A stretch of DNA of 64,000 nt, from the NCBI GenBank assembly GCA_977006965.1, contig OZ345352.1:2294001-2358000 (forward strand), written 5' to 3'. Shown piece by piece: positions 31,851-40,300 of this stretch. Numbering within the stretch: position 1 is the first letter of the stretch; each line of letters begins with the position of its first letter. The notes below the pieces were generated by a model, which was given only the letters and a program-made list of their open reading frames with translations, searched no databases and was not told the DNA's origin. The position numbers and the translations under genes were made by a program. The stretch comes from Phymatolithon calcareum (taxonomy: Eukaryota; Rhodophyta; Florideophyceae; Hapalidiales).

Positions 31851-32104
31851 TGTCAAATTCATTCATTCATTTTGCCTATTCCCAATGGCGCTACCAGCGA
31901 TTCGAGGTCCTAAGTTTCTTCTACTCTATCTTATAGCTAACGAGCTCGACTGTGGTAATATTGTACTTAGAAGTTGTGCATATACCGATTCCAGGTCAAG
32001 ATCTGGGTTTTTGGGGTCATTTGCTTATTGAGAAAGTACCTCAGAGACGTTTGAGGCTGCCGATCATATACGTCTGTGAAATTGAGAGGTTAGATTACAT
32101 ATAA
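31851..32104. other. Spacer left of the copia element
   Basis: Non-coding, ending ...TTACATATAA directly at the LTR. Confidence 0.4.
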
Positions 32105-32549
32105 TGTTGGATGGAGGTTTGGTTGTTGATGGTTGAGATGGTTGAGATGGTTGAGATGGTTGAGATGGTTGAGATGATTGAGATGGTTGAGATGGCTGGG
32201 TTGGTTGTGAGATGTTCCTTGGTTTATTGAGTCGGGGCTTCAGATCCGGGTCTTATATAGGCCTCAGATTGAGGTATGATAAGACTTCTGATGCTCATTG
32301 CACTACTAACTGTGATTGATTCAATCAACTAAAAGATTGAATTGTCGACTGTGATTGATTCAATCAACAAAATGATTGAATTACTGACAATAACAAGATC
32401 AATCAAGAAATTGATTGAACTGCTACATTGTCAGTAAAGATGAATAAACATGGATTGATTCTATCATAACATATGAGAAATGGTTAGGGACTTATGACAT
32501 AGGATAATGTGTACTGCGACAAGAGCTCCAAGCAGTCACATTTCCAACA
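32105..32549 (-). repeat. Copia-1 3' LTR with expanded 9 bp repeat
   Basis: 445 bp, the same as the 5' LTR except for four substitutions and seven GGTTGAGAT-type units (32131-32193) where the other LTR has one. The 54 bp length difference is exactly six units. Confidence 0.95.
32131..32193 (+). repeat. 9 bp microsatellite (GGTTGAGAT)7 in the 3' LTR
   Basis: Seven units, the sixth with GATTGAGAT. The sister LTR has a single unit, so the array expanded during or after this insertion. Confidence 0.95.
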
Positions 32550-32558
32550 CTCCCCCTC
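32550..32558 (-). promoter_or_regulatory. Copia-1 polypurine tract
   Basis: On the minus strand GAGGGGGAG lies directly before the 3' LTR, the usual plus-strand primer position, only 12 bases after the gag-pol stop codon. Confidence 0.9.
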
Positions 32559-32570
32559 GATCGAAGAAGC

Positions 32571-35500
32571 TTACGAACGTGCAGGATGCAACCCCATCTT
32601 TTTCGCGAACTCGGATACCTTGATTCGACTTAGGGGTTTCGTAAGTGCATCAGCGACCATGCACTCCGTCGGACAGTACTTGAATTCCACTTTCTCGGTT
32701 GCCACAGCTTCGCGAACATAGTGATATTGAATATCAATATGTTTGTTTCGTTGGGTAATTGCCTCGTTCAGAGTGGATGATATAGCGCCTTGGTTGTCCG
32801 AGAAGATGAGGATGCGAGATGGCTTGCTGAAACCAAGTATGTCGGAAACCAATCGCGAAAGCCAGACTGCTTCTTTCGCGGCGGCACATGCTGCAATGTA
32901 TTCAGCCTCACATAACGATGTCGCGACAATGGTTTGCTTCTTGGATCGCCAGCTAATTGCTCCCCCTGCAAGCATGAAGACGTATCCACTTGTCGACTTG
33001 CGAGTTTCTTGACAGCCTGCCCAGTCGGAGTCGCTATACCCCACTGGAGTCAAACTTCTGTCTTTGCCAAATAGAATCCCATGATCACGAGTTCCGGCGA
33101 TGTAACGTAAAACACGCTTAACAGCCGTCCAATGGATTTGCAGTGGATTCTCACAGAATGAAGAGAGTTTTCCGACAGCATCCGAGATATCCGGCCGACT
33201 TCCAACCATCAGATACATAACGCTTCCAATTGCAGGTCGATACGGAACCTCAGATGAAATAGAATCTGTGATGTCGAGTTCATGCACGGTACTGGTTTTC
33301 TTGTAAGGCTCCATCGGCGTTGGTACCGGTTTCGAATTTTCCAAGTTAAACCGCTTCAAAACGGTTTCCGCGTACGACTTCTGCGATAGGTGTAATGTTC
33401 GGAGATCACGATCCCGACGGATCTCCAATACGAGAAATACGCTTGCGTTTCCAAGATACTTCATCTCGAATCGCCGGTTAAGCTCCCTCTTCATCCAAGC
33501 AATGGCAACATTATCGTTGCCAGCAATGAGCAAGTCATCGACGTACAATGCAATGATCATAATGCTCTTGGATGTGTGCCGAACATAAAGACACGGGTCA
33601 TTCGGACTGCTTGTAAATCCGAGTTCATTGATTAAGAAATCATCAATCTTAGCATGCCATTGTCGGGGAGCTTGTTTTATCCCGTAGAGTGCCTTCAACA
33701 GTTTATACACGAGGTCAGGACGCTTGGGATCACTAAATCCGGCGGGAACGTCCATGTAAATATCTTCATCCAAGTCTCCGTGCAAGAATGCAGTGACGAC
33801 ATCCATTTGGACAAGTTCGAGATCATGAACGGCCACCGTGGCGAGAAGAATCCGAATTGATGTGAACTTCACGACTGGGGCATATGTTTCGCCGTAATCC
33901 ACGCCGTGCACCTGTCGGAACCCTTTCGCGACAATGCGAGCTTTCGGGCCAGTGTCCTTGACTTTAAACACATATTTGCAAGGGAGAACGTTCATTCCGG
34001 ATTCGCGTGGTACTAATGTCCAAGTTTCGTTGCGCATGAGAGATGAGTGTTCTTTCTCAATCGCAGGGGACCAATAGTCAACGTTGTCTTTAGACGTCGC
34101 GCTTCTGAAAGTCTGCGGAACTTCTTGAGAAGACAAAGCAGTTTCAGTTGCAAAGTTGGCGGATTCGAGAGCCAACATGGCTGTATGCGGACCAGTATTC
34201 CAGAAATAATTTCGTGGCTTTGAGACACGGGTGGATCGACGAAGTATGGGTTTTGCGACTAACTCAGGAGTTGCGTCAGCATTTGAAGTTGAGATAGATT
34301 CTTCTTTAGAGATACTGTGCTGACCATCACCGTTGTCCTTTCGTTCGTCCACGGTACCCTCCACTGCAACGTCCTCGGCTTTCACAGAAACCTCACGGAT
34401 GTTAGCATAGTTGGGTTTCTGCTCGACCTTGATGATCGCTGGAGGAATTTCGGTAGCTTCCTCGGTTTCAAAAGCATCGTGAAAGCTTTGGTCAAACCCT
34501 GCATTTGGAAAGCTGATTGGTATATCCGTTTTAGGATTCTCAGTTTCGCATGCCGATTCGTCAAATATAACATCCCGAGATACGATCACTTTGCACGCAT
34601 TCGGATCCCATAACTTGTATCCCTTAGATGCAAACGAGTATCCCGTCATGATCGCTTCACGAGTGCGAGAGTCGACTTTCTTGACCTTCTTTTTCGGAAT
34701 CACGTACCAACACTTAGCGCCAAATACGCGTAAGAGTTCCAAGTTTGGTGCGGCTCCCATCCATATGTGATGGGGGGTCGTGTTCGAAGGAAGTCCTCGC
34801 GACGTAACTCGATTTCGGACATGCACAGCAGTTGACAGTGCTTCAGCCCATAACTTCTTCTCGATGCCTTTGTGATGAAGCATCGAGCGCACTAAGTTGA
34901 GTAAAGTGCGGTTCATGCGCTCAGCCACCCCATTCTGTTGAGGAGTGTAAGCAACGGTGAGTTGATGGTGAATGCCGTGATCGGAAAGATATGACTTGAA
35001 CTCATTTGACAAGTATTCTCCTCCGTTATCGGTCCGAATAGCTTTGAGCTTATGTGCCGGTGAGAATTGATGTACGTTGAGGTGTTTCAGCTTTCTTCCG
35101 GTGTGTGTTTCAGCGTATTTGTGAAATTTCTGAAAGCACTCGAAGCTCTCGGACTTCTTTCGCATGGTGAAAACTGTGGCCCATTTGGAGTGATCATCGA
35201 TAAACGTGATGAAACACCGAGAGCCACCTAGTGATGGGATGTCAATTGGACCGAGAACGTCGGAATGCACGAGATCGAGAAGTGCGTCCGACCGAGAACC
35301 ACTAGACTTCGGGACAGGAGCACGATGTGCTTTCCCAGCAATGCAAACTTTGCATACATTGTCCGACGAAGACCCTGGATCGATATGCAATCCTTTTACA
35401 ACCCCATGGCGTGCCATGCCGGAGATTCCAGTAGGACTGACATGCGCGAGACGCTCGTGCCATAGCTGTAGGCTGACGAGGGATGTTTTCTTGGACATGG

Positions 35501-36794
35501 GTTTGTTCTCCGGACGATCTAGAATGTATAGATCTTTGCGGAGAGTACCTTGCGCGATAATCTCATCATGTACCTTGATATAGCACCGTTTGCTTTTGAA
35601 TAAGATCCCATACCCATACACGTCCAGTTTAGAAACGGAAAGGAGCGAATAACCAAAGTCTGGAATATGAAGAACGTTTTGGAGCATACACTGAGACCGT
35701 TTTCCGTTGATGCTGAGTGTCACGATAGCATCGCCCTTTCCTGCTATCGTTGCAGTTGCTCTAGTTCCCATTTCGACAGTCGACCTCATTTCCGTGTATG
35801 AGACAAAGATTGAACGATCGAATGTCATGTGGGATGTGCTTCCAGAGTCGATAATCCATGACGTGGACTTTTCGGGAATGTTTGAGTTTCGAACCTTTGC
35901 CATTAAGCAAACGTAGTCAGAATCAGACATGACACGAATAGATTCTGTTTCACCAGCAATTAAGGCAGTCGGTTTGTCCTTCTTTCCTTTTCGACCCGGA
36001 GGTTTGTATCCCGGTGGTGCAAGGTGTGGAAACTTGACCCAACACCTGAGAGAAGGATGTTCAGCTCGATTGCAATGATCACAATGGTCGTAGGCGTATG
36101 AACCATTTTGAGTTGCACTTACAAGAGCTGTGGACTCAGACTTCTCCGTCGAGGCTTCGAGGCGCATAGTCATACGTTGCTCCTCTTGTAGAAGTCGGCT
36201 CTTCACAAACTCGAGAGAGAATGTCTCGTCCTCGTTCCCAAGTGCGTCTAAGGCACTGATGAGACTGTCATAACGATCCGGAAGACCATTCAGGACAGCC
36301 ATTGCCATTTCCTTGTCGTCGATGTCAACACCCATTGATTTGAGTGTGGATGCGAGCTGACGAATTCGGTTGGTGTATGGCAGTACCTTTTCGCCCTCGA
36401 GCATTGTGGCGGTATAGAACTTGCGACGAGAAGCGAGTTTTTTAAGAAGCGTATGGCGTTCGAATATGTTGAGAATCGCCTGCCACATTGCTTTCGCCGT
36501 TTCGACACCTCGGACATGTTCGAGATGGGCATCGGAAAGGGATAGACCAATAATTGCTTTAGCCTTATTGTCATGTCGACGCCAGACTTTGAACTCGTCT
36601 GTGTCCCTTGGCGGAGGGCTTACCTCGATGTACTCATCGAGCTCGCGGAATGATAGTACTAGCTGAATTTTCTGTTTCCAAGCGTGGAAATTGGTCTCGG
36701 TGAGTTTTTCGACCTTCAGCGTTCCTTGCGAGTTGTCCATATTTTGGACTGGGGGTTCTTGAAATCTTGTCGAAGATCCGTTCGGGGAGTCCAC
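32571..36794 (-). CDS. Copia-1 Gag-Pol polyprotein
   Basis: 1407 residues without interruption. Gag with a UBN2-like start (FHAWKQKI near 36) and zinc knuckle C238-x2-C241-x4-H246-x4-C251. Aspartic protease DSGS at 316-319. GAG-pre-integrase HERLAH (446-451) with CKVC (481-484). Integrase DD35E triad D512, D589, E625. RT with ARIVAKGFRQ (952-961), QMDVVTAFLHG (996-1006) and catalytic YVDD (1084-1087). RNase H residues D1255, E1296/E1298 and D1333. The order protease-integrase-RT-RNase H defines Ty1/copia. Gag and Pol are a single frame, so no recoding signal is needed; Gag excess must come from another mechanism. Start chosen at the first Met, 680 bases after the PBS. TNT1/copia-like clade by motif. 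Confidence 0.97.
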   Translation of the reverse strand: MDSPNGSSTRFQEPPVQNMDNSQGTLKVEKLTETNFHAWKQKIQLVLSFRELDEYIEVSPPPRDTDEFKVWRRHDNKAKAIIGLSLSDAHLEHVRGVETAKAMWQAILNIFERHTLLKKLASRRKFYTATMLEGEKVLPYTNRIRQLASTLKSMGVDIDDKEMAMAVLNGLPDRYDSLISALDALGNEDETFSLEFVKSRLLQEEQRMTMRLEASTEKSESTALVSATQNGSYAYDHCDHCNRAEHPSLRCWVKFPHLAPPGYKPPGRKGKKDKPTALIAGETESIRVMSDSDYVCLMAKVRNSNIPEKSTSWIIDSGSTSHMTFDRSIFVSYTEMRSTVEMGTRATATIAGKGDAIVTLSINGKRSQCMLQNVLHIPDFGYSLLSVSKLDVYGYGILFKSKRCYIKVHDEIIAQGTLRKDLYILDRPENKPMSKKTSLVSLQLWHERLAHVSPTGISGMARHGVVKGLHIDPGSSSDNVCKVCIAGKAHRAPVPKSSGSRSDALLDLVHSDVLGPIDIPSLGGSRCFITFIDDHSKWATVFTMRKKSESFECFQKFHKYAETHTGRKLKHLNVHQFSPAHKLKAIRTDNGGEYLSNEFKSYLSDHGIHHQLTVAYTPQQNGVAERMNRTLLNLVRSMLHHKGIEKKLWAEALSTAVHVRNRVTSRGLPSNTTPHHIWMGAAPNLELLRVFGAKCWYVIPKKKVKKVDSRTREAIMTGYSFASKGYKLWDPNACKVIVSRDVIFDESACETENPKTDIPISFPNAGFDQSFHDAFETEEATEIPPAIIKVEQKPNYANIREVSVKAEDVAVEGTVDERKDNGDGQHSISKEESISTSNADATPELVAKPILRRSTRVSKPRNYFWNTGPHTAMLALESANFATETALSSQEVPQTFRSATSKDNVDYWSPAIEKEHSSLMRNETWTLVPRESGMNVLPCKYVFKVKDTGPKARIVAKGFRQVHGVDYGETYAPVVKFTSIRILLATVAVHDLELVQMDVVTAFLHGDLDEDIYMDVPAGFSDPKRPDLVYKLLKALYGIKQAPRQWHAKIDDFLINELGFTSSPNDPCLYVRHTSKSIMIIALYVDDLLIAGNDNVAIAWMKRELNRRFEMKYLGNASVFLVLEIRRDRDLRTLHLSQKSYAETVLKRFNLENSKPVPTPMEPYKKTSTVHELDITDSISSEVPYRPAIGSVMYLMVGSRPDISDAVGKLSSFCENPLQIHWTAVKRVLRYIAGTRDHGILFGKDRSLTPVGYSDSDWAGCQETRKSTSGYVFMLAGGAISWRSKKQTIVATSLCEAEYIAACAAAKEAVWLSRLVSDILGFSKPSRILIFSDNQGAISSTLNEAITQRNKHIDIQYHYVREAVATEKVEFKYCPTECMVADALTKPLSRIKVSEFAKKMGLHPARS

Positions 36795-37474
36795 TGCGAG
36801 TTAACAAAAGTTAACTATCAAGGCAATCTATCCCTTATAGGAAATTCGCGTCGAGTCAGTGTGACCCGGAGCTTGATCTGGGGATGGCTCTTGGCCGTAT
36901 ACCTCTTGAAGATAGGGCTGGCTCTAGGCCGTTTACCTCTTGTGGCGTTTTGGTACATCTGAACCTGCAGCCGACAACACGCACTGCAAGACGTATCCGT
37001 CAATTCCAATGTCCTAAATTCCAATGTTGATGTTGGCACACCCCACCGAGCAAGTACTTCGTGAGGCTATAATTGCGACCTTTTCCTTGAAGATGAGTAT
37101 ACGGGGCCTACTGACCAGGCGCTGTGCGTGGCAGACTGTCTCTCAAATCGGTAAACCGTACTCCAACAAGTCTTTCAGATTCCCTTCTAATCACACAACA
37201 GAATTCTGCAGAGCCGAGATGCGTCCAGGTGGATACTCGGAAGACTACTCGATTTCTCAAGCGTATATCCCTTTCACCACGTAGCAGAGCACGGATGTTG
37301 TCAGACTGTTTCGCAGATTATACTCTGTGCAGAGTCGCTTTAAGGTGGCCGATGGATGGCGCAGATACCACAGGGTTTTAAACCTTTTGATGATGAAAAT
37401 TGGTTGAGAATGAATTGCCGAGAGGGAAGGAGGACCCCTCGGTAAGGTGATAGCGCTGGTTGATTACGCGTTAT
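36795..37474 (-). promoter_or_regulatory. Copia-1 5' leader
   Basis: 680 bases between PBS and the gag-pol ATG. It has short spurious frames only, and an imperfect internal repeat (GGCTCTTGGCCGT / GGCTCTAGGCCGT, with TACCTCTTG following each, near 36888-36945). Leaders of this element type hold packaging and dimerisation signals. None can be proven here. Confidence 0.6.
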
Positions 37475-37488
37475 CTGGGCCCATAACC
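37475..37488 (-). promoter_or_regulatory. Primer-binding site for an internal tRNA-iMet cut
   Basis: Immediately inside the 5' LTR the plus strand reads CTGGGCCCATAACC, which is the anticodon-stem-loop sequence of eukaryotic initiator tRNA-Met, not its 3' acceptor end. The element RNA therefore carries the complement. This matches the half-tRNA priming known for Drosophila copia. The site touches the LTR with no gap. Confidence 0.88.
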
Positions 37489-37879
37489 TGTTGGATGGAG
37501 GTTTGGTTGTTGATGGTTGAGATGGCTGGGTTGGTTGTGAGATGTTCCTTGGTTTATTGATTCGGGGCTTCAGATCCGGGTCTTATATAGGCCTCAGATT
37601 GAGGTATGATAAGACTTCTGATGCTCATTGCACTACTAACTGTGATTGATTCAATCAACTAAAAGATTGAATTGTCGACTGTGATTGATTCAATCAACAA
37701 AATGATTGAATTACTGACAATAACAAGATCAATAAAGAAATTGATTGAACTACTACATTGTCAGTAAAGATGAAAAAACATGGATTGATTCTATCATAAC
37801 ATATGAGAAATGGTTAGGGACTTATGACATAGGATAATGTGTACTGCGACAAGAGCTCCAAGCAGTCACATTTCCAACA
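37489..37879 (-). repeat. Copia-1 5' LTR
   Basis: 391 bp. On the minus strand a TATATAAG box lies at 37589-37582. Upstream of it are two 39 bp-spaced copies (starting 37639 and 37678 in plus coordinates) of ACTGTGATTGATTCAATCAA, each with an internal palindrome TTGATTGAATCAA, plausible U3 enhancer units. Only one GGTTGAGAT unit is present near the right-hand terminus of the transcript. Confidence 0.95.
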
Positions 37880-39150
37880 TATACTTCAATTGGGGATATA
37901 ATCCATTCAAACGAAGATTCAGGGGGTAATGCTCCCTCGAGAAGGTTCGGCACAAGGTTAGAGAGGCCTCACGGGGAACGGTAATCATGTCCATTTTACG
38001 GCTGGAAGTAAGTCGGTCGGGGGAGCCGCCAGGACAAGAAGAACTATCCAGTATATTTGAGCTTCTGGACGCATATATGCATAGGTTTCGAAATGCTGCA
38101 TAGTATCCGTGCCGTGGACCGCAAAAAAGCACCTCAATACTGCAAGAGTGAGCTTTTCGTGCGTCATATTTTCAGTTCTGATACGCAGCAGTGCCAGTAT
38201 GCAGTATATGTGTAACAGGATGGTGCAAGACTCACCGTATTTGGGTGATTATGCATCATTGCATGTGTTATTAGCTTCTCTAAGTGGCCAGTTTCGCACT
38301 AATAGGACAATAGGATCTTAGACATGCGTGTAATAGTTTTCTGCTTCCACTGCTGAGTACTTATTTGCCAAAGGGCTGCATCAGTAGATATTTCAGTTGA
38401 TATAGAGAGCTTCACTCTCTTTGAGCTGTCCTCGGACAGACCGAGGGGAGCTAACGTAGCGTAAATGACCTGGGAATGAACTCATATTGCCGAATCAAAT
38501 TTGTTCGTTAACGGTTGCTAGATCACAAGTCATTGCGCGCGCATGACGACTGACTATTTTGCGATTATTCTTGCGCGCCCGTGGCAATTATTGTAGTGTA
38601 ATTGTCTGTTCTTACCCTTCCCTGCTGATGTATCTTGCACCTTAGCAAAACTGTTTAGAATTTGTGACACTCTCTTGGCCATCGGACCGTCGCAGAGACC
38701 TTGGTCTCGGAACCCTTCGACAGTCCTTAAAGATTGAAAAGATTTCCTTTCTTTGCTCAACGGCACCGTGCATGTACAAAGCTCTCCGGAAAGCACAGAA
38801 GGACTAAACCGGCAAAAGGCTAACTATTCTGCCACGATAGTTGGCTTTCGCGCCACAGAAACCCTTTTAGAAGAATTGAGGGCAGGCGAAATCGTAGCGG
38901 TATTGGAACTATTCACACTTGAACTACTATGACTGTTCCTGCAGACTTCGTCTCCGTCTGAAGCCTGTTGAAAAATTCGGCTGACATGCGCTTCACCTCC
39001 GGATTTTCTCGTTATATCTGCATATTCTAGGCTACAGTTTACTTGTTTTCTGCCACGTGGAGTGACGAAAACAATTCCTAGTGTTCTGGGGTGTTACTCT
39101 CTTCGTCGAGCTTTTCCGTTCCCGTAAACAAGATGTACGACCCAGCCTGC
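37880..39150. other. Unassigned stretch right of Copia-1
   Basis: A minus frame at 38132-37866 and a plus frame at 38109-38321 overlap on opposite strands. Neither shows a domain. No repeat partner seen in the window. Confidence 0.4.
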
Positions 39151-39159
39151 TCATTTTGA

Positions 39160-40000
39160 GTTGTGAAACTACGCTGGTACCAATTTCGTGCGTCTAGTGC
39201 GTTCGTTAGAGTCTTTCACAACTAGTGATTCTGAACCAATACGAAAATCCTTCTCGATGACTCTACCTGCTTTTTGATGGCAAAGACGGCGCAGGTTCTG
39301 CATTCCGGTGAGTCTTCGTAGACGATTAACGCTCGCTGGTTTCAATAAGCCACGCGAATTAAGCGCAGCCTGAATCCGCGAGACCATTACGTCCCGAGTA
39401 TGTGTCTGAAAACCATTGACCGTAGAGAGCGATCAGCTCGCAGTGGCTTCCTCCGAAACCCTCCATTGTGGCCTCGTCCGCTCCCCAACTCGTTTCACTT
39501 AGTGCGACCATGAATCTGATCTTGACCTTGAGTTTCCGTGACACATCTTGGCAGTGTCTCTTGAAGCTCAGCCGCCAGTCGAAATATACGCCAAGAAAAT
39601 TGTACTTCGTACTTGCGTCGATGGCTGCATTATAAATAGTGACTGACCAGTTGCGTATCTCTTTAGGACACCTCCCGCCAGCCGCAAAATCTAACATTTT
39701 GCATTTTGTTGCGTTGACCTTGATTCAAAGCTTTTCGCAAAACTTGGAAGGTGCATCTGCCGCTTGATTAAGTTTCGAGGTGGCTCCATCCCAATTACGA
39801 CATGCCGCATGGAACCTTGTGTCGCCTAAAAAGCTGAGTTGTACAACACCGTCGACATTGACATCCGGATCCAATATGTAAAGGTTCCAGAGGATTTTTT
39901 AACGTGATCTTCCTTGTGGCAAGCCACATCTTAGTACCAATGATCTACCAACGGTTCTCTTCACCGAGCCTTTAGCTCGGCTGTCCGACAAGTACGTTGG
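39160..40000 (-). pseudogene. LINE-E reverse transcriptase fragment (I/RTE-like)
   Basis: On the minus strand a piece with RTVGRSLVLRCGLPQG (equivalent to the GVPQG motif of LINE RTs) is followed, through a stop, by FLGDTRFHAACR at the FADD position and then by the frame 39697-39359. That frame carries FLGVYFDWRLSFKRHCQDVS and ALSETSWGADEATM, the thumb pattern (YLGV.LD..L.F..H) of I-, Tad- or RTE-type LINEs. It differs from LINE-A to LINE-D. Catalytic residues are damaged and stops are present. Confidence 0.65.
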
Positions 40001-40004
40001 CACA

Positions 40005-40300
40005 GTTATACTAGTCTCCTCCAGTGACGCGCGACCCGCTTCCCGAACTGTATCATTCCCATGTCCTTCTGAATTTTCACTGCTGCTTTCGAAACACCGA
40101 TTTTGTCGGGTGTAATATGCGCATCGCACTCCCAAACTAGTCTTAGAAAAGCTTTGAAGAGCCTGAATAGCTTTTGAGTGGTGTGTCCTCTTCTTTTAAT
40201 TCATACGTTTGTCATGAGCCGTACTTTTGCGCTTGTGCTTCTGAATCGTCACAGAAGCCTGTTGTCACGAATATCTTTTGTCTCATTTTGTAGTTATTTT
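40005..40300 (-). mobile_element. LINE-B internal fragment fused to LINE-E
   Basis: The reverse complement matches 19855-20115 of LINE-B (CGTGACAACAGGCTTCTG, AAAATTCAGAAGGACATGG, CACTGGAGGAGACTA). It then switches abruptly to LINE-E sequence near 40003. Neither fragment has its natural end at the junction, so the joint arose by recombination, deletion or template switching. Confidence 0.65.

Larger units (their letters stand above)
32105..37879 (-). mobile_element. Copia-1: young, apparently intact Ty1/copia retrotransposon
   Basis: 5775 bp in minus orientation: 5' LTR 37489-37879, primer-binding site 37475-37488, leader, one 1407-codon gag-pol ORF (36794-32571), polypurine tract 32550-32558 and 3' LTR 32105-32549. 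Both LTRs have TGTTGGA...TCCAACA ends. They differ by six 9 bp repeat units and about four substitutions in 391 bp, so the insertion is recent. Flanking TATAA (left) and TATAC (right) suggest a 5 bp TSD with one change. The intact ORF plus conserved catalytic residues make it a candidate for recent or current activity. Confidence 0.97.

Noticed and set aside
35206-35583. Plus-strand frames inside Copia-1
   Set aside because: They lie antisense to the integrase domain of an intact polyprotein, with no domain of their own.
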